NCBI GenBank assembly: GCA_003258405.1
Contig: QKPN01000003.1
Span: forward strand, 186,001-250,000
From: Rhodobacteraceae bacterium DSL-40
Lineage (GTDB): Bacteria > Pseudomonadota > Alphaproteobacteria > Rhodobacterales > Rhodobacteraceae
Direction of reading: 5' to 3'
DNA length: 64,000 nt
Every line of letters begins with the position of its first letter. Within the stretch, counting starts at the first letter, position 1. Under the pieces are notes generated by a model that was not told where the DNA came from, searched no databases, and was given only the letters and a program-made list of their open reading frames with translations. A program made the translations under genes and the position numbers. Below, one piece after another: positions 25,663 to 32,932 of this stretch.

Positions 25663-26718
25663 TCACCGCTGGGCATCGGCCGCAAGGGCGGCGAGCCGGT
25701 AGAAGCCATGCGCCATCTTGGTGAACGGCGTGAGCAGGAAGAAGGCCAGCACCGAGCCCAGGTGAAGGGCGAGCAATCCCGGCATCATCGCGGTCTGGCC
25801 AAGGCCATAGAGCACCAGTCCGCTCAGGCCCACGAACCCCAGGAGACCGATAAACGCGATCTCGCCGCCAAAGGCCTTGCTCGCGCCGAGCTTCCTGTCG
25901 GACTTGAGCTTCAGCCGGATCATTTCGGCACACCCGGCCACCAGCAGCAGCCCGCCGGAGAGGCCGAGCAGTTTCGGGAGGGAAAGCAAGCCGTAGGGCG
26001 CGGACATGCCCAGCAGATAGTGCATCAGGGTGGCCACGCTGGTGGAGGCGAAGCAGAGCAGAAACCCGTACATCACCGCCTGGTGCGCGGCCCGGCGCGC
26101 GTGGGTGAAGCGATCCTCGTCCTCGAAGTTGCAGCCGTCGCCGTGGCCGCCTTTCAGGTTCTTCATGTTGGCGGCCTGCCGGAAGGCCTGCATGAGGTGC
26201 GCAAGCTTCAGCGGCTGCGCCCCGACGCTCTGCCAGTAGCGGCGCAGACTGATGCCGATGCTGAGCAGCGGGAACAGGAACGCCGGCAGGAATATGGCCA
26301 CCATGGCATTGTGCGACAGGACCGCATAGAAGCCCTCTCCGCTGGCCGGGGTCAGGCTCCGCGCCGCCAGGAAGAGCAGCGCAAAGCCGATCACCGCAGC
26401 GCCGGCGATCATCACGCCGTTCTTCTGGAACGCCTTGCCGGCCGCGCGTGGAAAGGCGAGGTCTTCCCAGCTCTCCTGCCGGACATTGGCCAGAGCCTGC
26501 GGCAGGTTCAGGTCGAATTCGTGCGGCGCGGTGTACTGGCAGGCGTAGTAGCAGCCCCGGCAATTGTGGCAGAGGTTGGCAAGCTGCGTCAGGTCTCCGT
26601 CGGAGAAGGCGCGCTCGGCGTGCAGTGCGGGGAAGACGGAGCAGTAGCCCTCGCAATAGCGGCAGGCGTTGCAGATCTCGGCCTGACGGCGGGCTTCGTT
26701 CAGGAAATCAGTTTGCAT
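25663..26718 (-). CDS. tcuB: Tricarballylate utilization 4Fe-4S membrane protein TcuB
   Basis: A 351-residue electron carrier that reoxidises the flavin of TcuA and passes electrons to the membrane. Two 4Fe-4S cysteine sets are intact: C16, C19, C22, C26 (CNACRYCEGYC) and C50, C53, C56, C60 (CHNCRGCYYAC). After residue 110 there are about six hydrophobic segments with several His residues placed to bind heme or quinone. The start overlaps the end of tcuA by 11 bp, so the pair is co-translated. In Salmonella a TcuA/TcuB pair turns tricarballylate into cis-aconitate. Confidence 0.93.
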   Translation of the reverse strand: MQTDFLNEARRQAEICNACRYCEGYCSVFPALHAERAFSDGDLTQLANLCHNCRGCYYACQYTAPHEFDLNLPQALANVRQESWEDLAFPRAAGKAFQKNGVMIAGAAVIGFALLFLAARSLTPASGEGFYAVLSHNAMVAIFLPAFLFPLLSIGISLRRYWQSVGAQPLKLAHLMQAFRQAANMKNLKGGHGDGCNFEDEDRFTHARRAAHQAVMYGFLLCFASTSVATLMHYLLGMSAPYGLLSLPKLLGLSGGLLLVAGCAEMIRLKLKSDRKLGASKAFGGEIAFIGLLGFVGLSGLVLYGLGQTAMMPGLLALHLGSVLAFFLLTPFTKMAHGFYRLAALAADAQR

Positions 26719-28102
26719 GGGCTGCGGCCTCCCTGCCCGCGATGCGTCCGAAGACGGTGCCGATGGTCATGCCGAATCCGGCAAGGTAGCCTTGCCCCAG
26801 GATGGAACCGGCCATGGTTTCCCCTGCGGCCCAGAGGTTCGAGACGGGGCGGTTTCCGATGGAGCACTGCGCGCGGTCGTCCACCTTCAGCCCGAGGTAG
26901 GTGAAGGTGACGCCGGTCCGGAGCGAGTATCCGTAGAAGGGCGGCTCGACGATGGGGCGCGCCCAGTTGGTCTTGGGCGGGGAAAGGCCCTGCGTCGACA
27001 CGCCGTCCAGCTCGGTCGGGTGGAACTTCGACGTGTCGCCGCAGGCGGCGTTGAACTCGGAAACCGTCTTCACCAGCGCGTCGGCGGGAAGCCCCATCTT
27101 CTCGGCGAGCTCCTCCAGCGTGTCGGCCTTGATCGGCGGGAAGACCGACGGCATGAACAGGTTCAGCGACTTGGCGTCGATGATGACATAGCCGACCTGG
27201 TCGGGCTGGGCGGCCACCAGCCTCCCCCAGATCGCGTAGCGTTTCGGCCAGACATCCTCGCCTTCGTCGTAGAACCGCTGGCCGTCCTTGTTCACCACGA
27301 TCGAGAACGGAACGCAGTCCAGCCGCGTCACGATGCCGCCGTCGAACTTCGGCGCGCGCCCGTCGATGGCCACCGCGTGGCATTGGGTGGGATCGCCCAC
27401 CTGTTCGATCCCCTGCTCGAGCAGGTCCGCCAGCACCACGCCGCGATTGTAGGGCGTGCCGCGGATGAGAAAGTTCTTCGCGGCCGGCCCCCAGGCGCGG
27501 GCGAGCCAGTCGACATCCGCCTGGAAGCCGCCCGAGGCCACCACGACGGACTTCGGCGCCACGCGGTGGCTCTCGCCGCCCTGCGTGTAATCCAGGAAGT
27601 CGATGCGATCTTCGGTCAGCTCGAGATGCGTCACCGCGGCCTCGTATTCGACCTGCACGCCGAGGCTCTCGGCGGTTCGGTAATAGGCGTTGACGAGGCT
27701 TTTGCCGCCGCCGAGGAAAAACGCGTTCGTCCGCGCCAGCGACAGCGTGCCGGAGAGTGACGGCTGGAACCGGACACCGTGCGCCTCCATCCAGGGCAGG
27801 CACTCTTCGGAGGTGCGGATCGCCAGGCGCGCCAGATCCTCGTCCGTCTTGCCCGCCGTGACCTTCATCAGATCGGCGAGGTATTCCTCTTCGGTGTAGC
27901 TTTCGACGAGCGGCCCCAGCGGCCCGTGGTGCATGCATCGAAAGTTGCGGGTGTGCCGGGAATTGCCCCCGCGGTACGCCTTGGGCGCGCCTTCGAGGAT
28001 CAGAACCCGCGCGCCGGCCTCGGCCGCGGTGATGGCGGCACAGAGCGCCGCGTTGCCGCCGCCGATGACGACGATATCAGGGGTATTCACAGGTCGGGTC
28101 AC
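26708..28102 (-). CDS. tcuA: FAD-dependent tricarballylate dehydrogenase TcuA
   Basis: A 464-residue flavoprotein of the succinate-dehydrogenase/fumarate-reductase superfamily that oxidises tricarballylate to cis-aconitate in the studied enzymes. The FAD fold is at the start (DIVVIGGGNAALCAAITAAE), followed by the family block YRGGNSRHTRNFRCMH. The C-terminus has LWAAGETMAGSILGQGYLAGFG, the second FAD contact. It overlaps the GntR gene by 4 bp upstream and tcuB downstream. The transporter TcuC of enteric bacteria is absent; a tripartite carrier 5 kb away may serve instead. Confidence 0.92.
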   Translation of the reverse strand: MTRPVNTPDIVVIGGGNAALCAAITAAEAGARVLILEGAPKAYRGGNSRHTRNFRCMHHGPLGPLVESYTEEEYLADLMKVTAGKTDEDLARLAIRTSEECLPWMEAHGVRFQPSLSGTLSLARTNAFFLGGGKSLVNAYYRTAESLGVQVEYEAAVTHLELTEDRIDFLDYTQGGESHRVAPKSVVVASGGFQADVDWLARAWGPAAKNFLIRGTPYNRGVVLADLLEQGIEQVGDPTQCHAVAIDGRAPKFDGGIVTRLDCVPFSIVVNKDGQRFYDEGEDVWPKRYAIWGRLVAAQPDQVGYVIIDAKSLNLFMPSVFPPIKADTLEELAEKMGLPADALVKTVSEFNAACGDTSKFHPTELDGVSTQGLSPPKTNWARPIVEPPFYGYSLRTGVTFTYLGLKVDDRAQCSIGNRPVSNLWAAGETMAGSILGQGYLAGFGMTIGTVFGRIAGREAAAHAN

Positions 28103-28782
28103 AGCAGGTCTCCATCGAAGCCGGACATCCGGCCGGGTTGGGCTCTCAGCGCACGCACCCGCACCCGCTGTGCGGCTTCGATATGCGCGCGCATGGCGGT
28201 CTCGGCGAATGCGCCGTCGCGCGCCTTGATTGCGTCGAGGATGCCGAAATGTTCTTCCACGGCCTTTTCGGCACGGTCGGGCTCGGTCAGGGTGGTCGGG
28301 CCGAGGATCATGAGCGCCTTCTGCAGCGCGTGGATCGAGCGCGCGAGAAACCGGTTCTTGGCCGCGTCCAGAAGGGCGGCATGGAACTGACGGTTCAGGA
28401 TGAAGGCCTCCGGCGCGCTCCCGAGCTTTGCCAGCTGCTGGTTCATGTTGACGAGCTCTTCGATCTCGATGTCCGACGCGGCCCGCGCCGCCAGCCGGGC
28501 GGCGGTGCCTTCGAGCACGGAGCGCATCTCGTAGAGCTCCATCACCTCGGCATAATCCAGCGTCCTGATGCAGGCGCCCTGGCGGGGAACATGCGTCACG
28601 ACGCCATCCGCTTCCAGCTGGCGGATCGCTTCGCGCACCGGCGTGCGGGACATGCCAAGCCGTTCTGCCAGTTCGGTTTCCCGCAAGCGATCACCGGGGT
28701 TCAACCGGCCTTCGCGCAGTTCGCTCAGCAGGCGGGCGTAGGCTCCGTCAGCCTGTGGGCCGCTGTCATCTTCGGTCGTCAT
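28099..28782 (-). CDS. GntR-family regulator (FCD/FadR subfamily)
   Basis: A 227-residue regulator. The winged HTH is near residues 15-80 (RLRETELAERLGMSRTPVREAIRQLEADGVV), followed by a helical FCD effector domain with the metal-binding Asp/His set (LNRQFHAALLDAAKNRFL, VEEHFGILDAIKARD, MRAHIEAAQ). The ATG at 28782 has GGAGAG in front. It is the first gene of the gntR-tcuA-tcuB unit. In enteric bacteria the tcu operon is under the LysR-type TcuR, so control by a GntR protein is different. A matching palindrome lies just upstream. Confidence 0.93.
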   Translation of the reverse strand: MTTEDDSGPQADGAYARLLSELREGRLNPGDRLRETELAERLGMSRTPVREAIRQLEADGVVTHVPRQGACIRTLDYAEVMELYEMRSVLEGTAARLAARAASDIEIEELVNMNQQLAKLGSAPEAFILNRQFHAALLDAAKNRFLARSIHALQKALMILGPTTLTEPDRAEKAVEEHFGILDAIKARDGAFAETAMRAHIEAAQRVRVRALRAQPGRMSGFDGDLL

Positions 28783-28802
28783 TGCACTCTCCGGGCAAAT
28801 CT

Positions 28803-28830
28803 TGTATGCACGTGTATACACGCATATACA
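28803..28830. promoter_or_regulatory. Palindromic operator between gntR-tcuAB and abrB-like gene
   Basis: CGTGTATACACG (28811-28822) is a perfect 12-bp palindrome set in the wider imperfect dyad from TGTATGCA to CATATACA. FCD-type GntR proteins bind TTGTATACAA-like sites, so this is a good candidate for autoregulation and for joint control of the divergent permease. Confidence 0.65.
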
Positions 28831-28860
28831 TTGCAGTGTCAAGAAAGACAGGAGGCCGAT

Positions 28861-29916
28861 CTGCGCAGACATTTCTTCGACAAGGCCAATCACCGGCGGA
28901 TGATGACCCTTGCGCTCGCGGCGCTCGGAACGGCGCTCTTCCGGCTCTGCGACCTGCCGCTGCCCTTCCTGTTCGGCCCGATGACCTTCTGCCTCGCCGG
29001 GGCGCTGGCGCATCTTCCCCTGAAGGGCTTCGGGCAGGTTTCCGTCGCGGCGCGCACGATTCTCGGCGTCGCGGTGGGCGCCTCGATCACCCCCGCCGTC
29101 ATTGCCGAGCTGCCGCGCATGGCGATTTCGGTGGCGCTGATTCCGCTCTTCATCGGGCTGATCGCGCTGGTTGGCGTGCCCTTCTTCCGAAAGCTCTGGG
29201 GCTTCGATGCCCCGACCGCCTATTACGCCGCGATGCCGGGCGGTCTTCAGGACATGGTGATCTTCGGCACGGAGGCCGGGGCCAATCCCCGCGTGCTGTC
29301 GCTGGTCCATGGCACCCGCGTGCTCATCATCGTGACGCTCGCGCCCTTCGTCCTCTCCCATTTCTACGGCGTGCCGCTGACCAACCCCATCGGGGCCCCG
29401 GCCGCCGACCTGCCGCTGCACGAACTGCTGATCATGGCGGCCGCCGCCTGGGTCGGCTGGAAGGGCGGCGAGCGCATCGGCCTGTTCGGCGCCTCGATCC
29501 TCGGGCCGATGATCGTCACGGCCATCCTGTCGCTCACCGGCGTGATCCATTTCCGCCCGCCCGCCGAAGCGATCCTCGTGGCGCAGTTCTTCATCGGCTG
29601 CGGCATCGGGGTGCAGTTTCTGGGCGTCACCTGGAAGGAACTGACCCGCGTGGTGGCCGCGGGCATCGCCTATGTCTTCGTGCTGGCGCTTCTGGCGGCG
29701 GCCTTTTCCGGCATCGTCACCGCGCTGGGAGTGGGCGCGCCGGTCGCGGCCTTCCTCGCCTTCGCCCCCGGAGGTCAGGCCGAGATGACGGTTCTGGCCA
29801 TCGTGACCGGCGCGGACCTCGGCTTCGTCATCACCCACCACCTGACGCGCATCGTCATCGTGATCGTCGGTGCGCCGGTCCTGGCCGCGCTCATCGCCCG
29901 AAGACGGAAGGGTTGA
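28861..29916 (+). CDS. AbrB-family membrane protein, probable permease
   Basis: A hydrophobic protein of about 350 residues with roughly ten membrane helices in two repeated halves, as in the AbrB family (also named putative ammonia monooxygenase regulators). Conserved features are LPLPFLFGPMTFCLAGALAH, AYYAAMPGGLQDMVIFG and FLAFAPGGQAEMTVLA. The best ribosome site, AGGAGG at 28850-28855, points to CTG at 28861 with 5-base spacing; the first ATG is 13 codons later (28900). Expression is divergent from gntR-tcuAB across the palindrome, suggesting that it exports or imports a related carboxylate. Confidence 0.82.
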   Translation: MRRHFFDKANHRRMMTLALAALGTALFRLCDLPLPFLFGPMTFCLAGALAHLPLKGFGQVSVAARTILGVAVGASITPAVIAELPRMAISVALIPLFIGLIALVGVPFFRKLWGFDAPTAYYAAMPGGLQDMVIFGTEAGANPRVLSLVHGTRVLIIVTLAPFVLSHFYGVPLTNPIGAPAADLPLHELLIMAAAAWVGWKGGERIGLFGASILGPMIVTAILSLTGVIHFRPPAEAILVAQFFIGCGIGVQFLGVTWKELTRVVAAGIAYVFVLALLAAAFSGIVTALGVGAPVAAFLAFAPGGQAEMTVLAIVTGADLGFVITHHLTRIVIVIVGAPVLAALIARRRKG

Positions 29917-30865
29917 CCATGTGGATCGGCGCGCCGGCGGCGTAGGCATTCACCTGCGCGAAGATGTCGGCGAACTGCCTGTCGAATTCGTCCTCGGTGA
30001 CGAAACCGATGTGCGGCGTGGCGATCAGGTTCGGGTGCGACAGGAGCGGGTCAGCGGCATCGGTCAGCGGCTCGCTGTCGAACACATCGACGGCCGCGAT
30101 GCCGGGCCGGCCCGCGTTCAGCCCGCGCAGCAGGGCGCCCGGCGCGATCAGCCCGGCGCGCGCGGTGTTCACGAGTACGGAGCGCGGCGCCATCTGCGCC
30201 AGGTCCTCCCCGGTGACGATGCCGCGGGTTTCGGGCGTCAGGCGCAGATGCAGCGACAGGACCTCGCTTTGCCCGAAGAAGGCGGCGCGGCTCGGGGCCA
30301 CGCGAAGGCCCGCGGCACGCGCCCGGGCTCTGCCGTTGTCCGAGGCCCACCACAGCACCTCCATGCCGAAGGCCCGGGCGTAGTCCGCCACCGCCCGGCC
30401 GATCCGCCCGTAGCCATAGAGCCCGAGCGTGCGGCCGCGCAGCGTGCGCCCCACGCCCACCTGCCAGGTCCCCGCCCTGGCGCTGGCCATCTGCTGCGGC
30501 AACTGGCGCATGGCGGCGAGGATCAGGGCAAAGGTCAGCTCGGCGGCCGCGTAGTTCACCCCGTCCGCCCCGGTGTTCGAGCAGAGCAGCACGCCCCTGT
30601 CGGTGCAGGCATCGACGTCGACATGCGGCCAGGCGCCGCGCTGGGAAATCAGCCGAAGCTTCGGCAGACGCTCGAGCAGGCTGCGCGCCACCGCCGTGCG
30701 CTCGCGGAAGAGCACCACGCATTCGGCCTCCGCGAGGCGGGCGGCCAACGCCGCCTCGTCGGGTTGATGGTCGGTCCAGACCGTGACGTCATGCCCGTCA
30801 AGCTGGCGAAAACAGGGCAGGCCCCGCAGCGTGTCGAACCAGTCGTCGAGGATATGGACCTTCAT
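29891..30865 (-). CDS. D-2-hydroxyacid dehydrogenase family protein
   Basis: A 324-residue NAD(P)-dependent dehydrogenase of the SerA/lactate-dehydrogenase group. The cofactor loop is GLYGYGRIGRAVADYARAFG. The catalytic Arg lies in NTARAGLI, the Glu in DVFDSEPL and the His in TPHIGFV. A likely reaction is reduction of a 2-oxoacid or oxidation of a D-2-hydroxyacid. It is the last gene of the minus-strand series tctC-tctAB-prpF-uspA and converges with the abrB-like gene, the two stops overlapping by 26 bp. The substrate is not known. Confidence 0.88.
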   Translation of the reverse strand: MKVHILDDWFDTLRGLPCFRQLDGHDVTVWTDHQPDEAALAARLAEAECVVLFRERTAVARSLLERLPKLRLISQRGAWPHVDVDACTDRGVLLCSNTGADGVNYAAAELTFALILAAMRQLPQQMASARAGTWQVGVGRTLRGRTLGLYGYGRIGRAVADYARAFGMEVLWWASDNGRARARAAGLRVAPSRAAFFGQSEVLSLHLRLTPETRGIVTGEDLAQMAPRSVLVNTARAGLIAPGALLRGLNAGRPGIAAVDVFDSEPLTDAADPLLSHPNLIATPHIGFVTEDEFDRQFADIFAQVNAYAAGAPIHMVNPSVFGR

Positions 30866-31006
30866 GCGCCCGCGCCCTTTCAGCCTTGGCGAGAAAGCGC
30901 CCTGCCCGGCGCCGGCTCCGGGCTGCGGCGCGAGCGGTCGCTCCGGATGTCCCCGGGGTCGCGGCGCACGCGACCCGGTTTCCCGGAAACGCCCCTGCCA
31001 TGCACC

Positions 31007-31822
31007 TCAATGCGACAGGAGCACGGGAATGTCGATCTGCGACAGGATCTCGGAGGTAACACCCCCCAGGAGATCCTCCCGGAACTTCGAATGCTCGTAG
31101 GCCCCGAGCACCAGCAGCGACGGCTGGTGCTTCCGGCACCAGTCGATCAGCGTGGCGGCCACCGGATAGGACTTGGGCCACTCCTCGCGCACGGCCTCGA
31201 CCCCGTGGCGGGAGAGGTGCGTCATCAGGTCCTCGACCGGCCAGCTGGCGCGCGGCCCGACGGTCAGCACGCTGACGCGCCCGTCGTCCTCGAGAATGCG
31301 CAGGCTGTCCGACAGGGCCCGGGCCGCGGCCCTGCCCCCATCCCAGGCCAGGGCCGAGTGGCTGAGCTGCGCCCCGCCATCATAGCCTGCGGGCACCACG
31401 ACAACCGGACGACCGGACATCAGCGCGATGCGATCCGGGTGCAGGGTGACATGTTCATCGTCGGTGTCCGAATGGCTGCCCACGATGAGCATGTCGTAAT
31501 GCCGCGCCGCCTCGGACAGCACGCTGTCGACGCGCCCCGTCACCTCCTTGAGCTGGAGCGCGCTGACCAGTCCGATGGCTTTCCGTTCCGCCTCGAACTT
31601 CTCCTCGATCTCGCGCAGGAGGCCGGCATTGGCCTCATCGAGCAGCGTGCGCGCCTCCTTCGGGATCCAGCGCGAGCGCTTGTCGATCACCACATGCGTG
31701 GTATGGGCCATCATCGCGGTGACATGCGCCCCCAGGCGCTCCGCCAGCGAGGCGGCATAGCGCAGGGCCGCAACCGAGCCCTCGGAGCCGTTGAAAGCCA
31801 CGAGCAGGTTCATCATCGGCAT
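31007..31822 (-). CDS. Universal stress protein (tandem UspA domains)
   Basis: A 271-residue cytoplasmic protein with two Usp domains. The first begins NLLVAFNGSEGSVAALRYAASLAERL and contains VGSHSD; the second, about residues 150-271, ends with LLVLGAYEHSKFREDLLGG, the ATP-loop form, and IPVLLSH. Such tandem Usp proteins occur near transporter operons. It starts 2 bp from the end of the PrpF/GalD gene, hence co-transcribed. Confidence 0.9.
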   Translation of the reverse strand: MPMMNLLVAFNGSEGSVAALRYAASLAERLGAHVTAMMAHTTHVVIDKRSRWIPKEARTLLDEANAGLLREIEEKFEAERKAIGLVSALQLKEVTGRVDSVLSEAARHYDMLIVGSHSDTDDEHVTLHPDRIALMSGRPVVVVPAGYDGGAQLSHSALAWDGGRAAARALSDSLRILEDDGRVSVLTVGPRASWPVEDLMTHLSRHGVEAVREEWPKSYPVAATLIDWCRKHQPSLLVLGAYEHSKFREDLLGGVTSEILSQIDIPVLLSH

Positions 31823-31823
31823 G

Positions 31824-32912
31824 TCAGTACCCCTTCCAGACAGACGCGGGCACGTAGATGTGCCCGTCCGCCAGCTTGCGCGCGGTGCGCAGCAGCCCGG
31901 CGGAGTTGAGGGTGAAGTGATTGTTGAACTCGAAATCCACCAGCACCTCGATGGTGCCGGAGGCGTGTTCCAGCACGACGTTTGCCGGGCTTCCCGTGGG
32001 CCGCTCCAGCAGGCCGTCCGCCACGGTGCCCGGTGTCAGCGCACAGGCCGCAAGGCACTGCGATCCCGTCACCGCCATCGCGGGGTGCGTCGTCCAGGGC
32101 ATGAAGTAGCGGGTGGAGATCGTCCCGCCGTCGCGGGCAGGTGCCAGCAGGCCGAACTTCGGGGTGACGGATTGCGACACGTCGCCCATCCCCATCGCCG
32201 CCCCGGCACGCCGCCGCACCGCCTCCATCCGGGCGAAGAAATCCGCGTTGGCGTTCAGATCCGCCACGGTTTCGTATCCGCTCAGGCCGAAATCGGCGGC
32301 GCGGGCAATGACCATGGGCATCGCCACGTCCATGCAGGTGACCTCGATGCCCTCGAAGGTGTCGCGCAGGTTCCCGGTGGGCAGGAAGGCGCCGGTCGAC
32401 GAGCCCACCACCCCCATGAAGTTCAGCACGATCGGCGCGGCGGTGCCCGGCACGCCGGCAATGGCCGTGTCGCCCTCGTAGCGCACCGCCCCGCCCGGGG
32501 TCTGCACCCGGGCGAGCACCCGCGCCCCGGTGTTGACGGCGCGAATGCGCACCTCGGTGTCGTCGCCGGAGGGGACGACCATCCCCATCTCGATGGCGGC
32601 CGGGCCGACGCCCGACAGGATGTTGCCGCAGGTGGGCTTGAAGTCCACGAGCCGGTCCTCGACCGAAACCTGGGCGAAGAAGTAGTCCACATCCGCCCAG
32701 TCGTCATCCGAGGGCGAGAGCATGGCGACCTTGGTGGTCACGGCGCTCCCGCCGCCGATGCCGTCGATGTTGATCGGATGGCCCGATCCGAGCGTGGCAA
32801 TCAGAACCTCGGCGAGGGTCTCTTGGTCCTCCGGCAGGTCGGCCCGGTTGAAGTAGGGCCCCCGCGACGTGCCGCCGCGCATGAAGACAAAGGGAATGCC
32901 TGTCTGTGTCAT
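31824..32912 (-). CDS. PrpF/GalD-type isomerase (4-oxalomesaconate tautomerase-like)
   Basis: A 362-residue protein of the PrpF superfamily, which moves C=C bonds in aconitate-like acids: PrpF acts on methylaconitate, GalD on 4-oxalomesaconate. The N-terminal signature FMRGGTSRGPYFNRADLP, the loop IDGIGGGSAVTTKVAM and the Cys-containing FKPTCGNILSGVGPAAIEMG are complete. Closest in pattern to the GalD branch. The ATG at 32912 is 20 bp after tctAB. Next to a tricarboxylate carrier and TcuAB, isomerisation of trans- or cis-aconitate or of an oxo-tricarboxylate is a reasonable inference. Confidence 0.85.
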   Translation of the reverse strand: MTQTGIPFVFMRGGTSRGPYFNRADLPEDQETLAEVLIATLGSGHPINIDGIGGGSAVTTKVAMLSPSDDDWADVDYFFAQVSVEDRLVDFKPTCGNILSGVGPAAIEMGMVVPSGDDTEVRIRAVNTGARVLARVQTPGGAVRYEGDTAIAGVPGTAAPIVLNFMGVVGSSTGAFLPTGNLRDTFEGIEVTCMDVAMPMVIARAADFGLSGYETVADLNANADFFARMEAVRRRAGAAMGMGDVSQSVTPKFGLLAPARDGGTISTRYFMPWTTHPAMAVTGSQCLAACALTPGTVADGLLERPTGSPANVVLEHASGTIEVLVDFEFNNHFTLNSAGLLRTARKLADGHIYVPASVWKGY

Positions 32913-32932
32913 GTGATCGTCTCCGGAAGGGG

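Noticed and set aside
28099-29949. A 616-codon minus-strand open frame covering the AbrB-like gene
   Set aside because: Only its last 227 codons (GntR) match a family; the rest is antisense to a clear membrane protein and has His/Arg/Gly-rich shadow composition.
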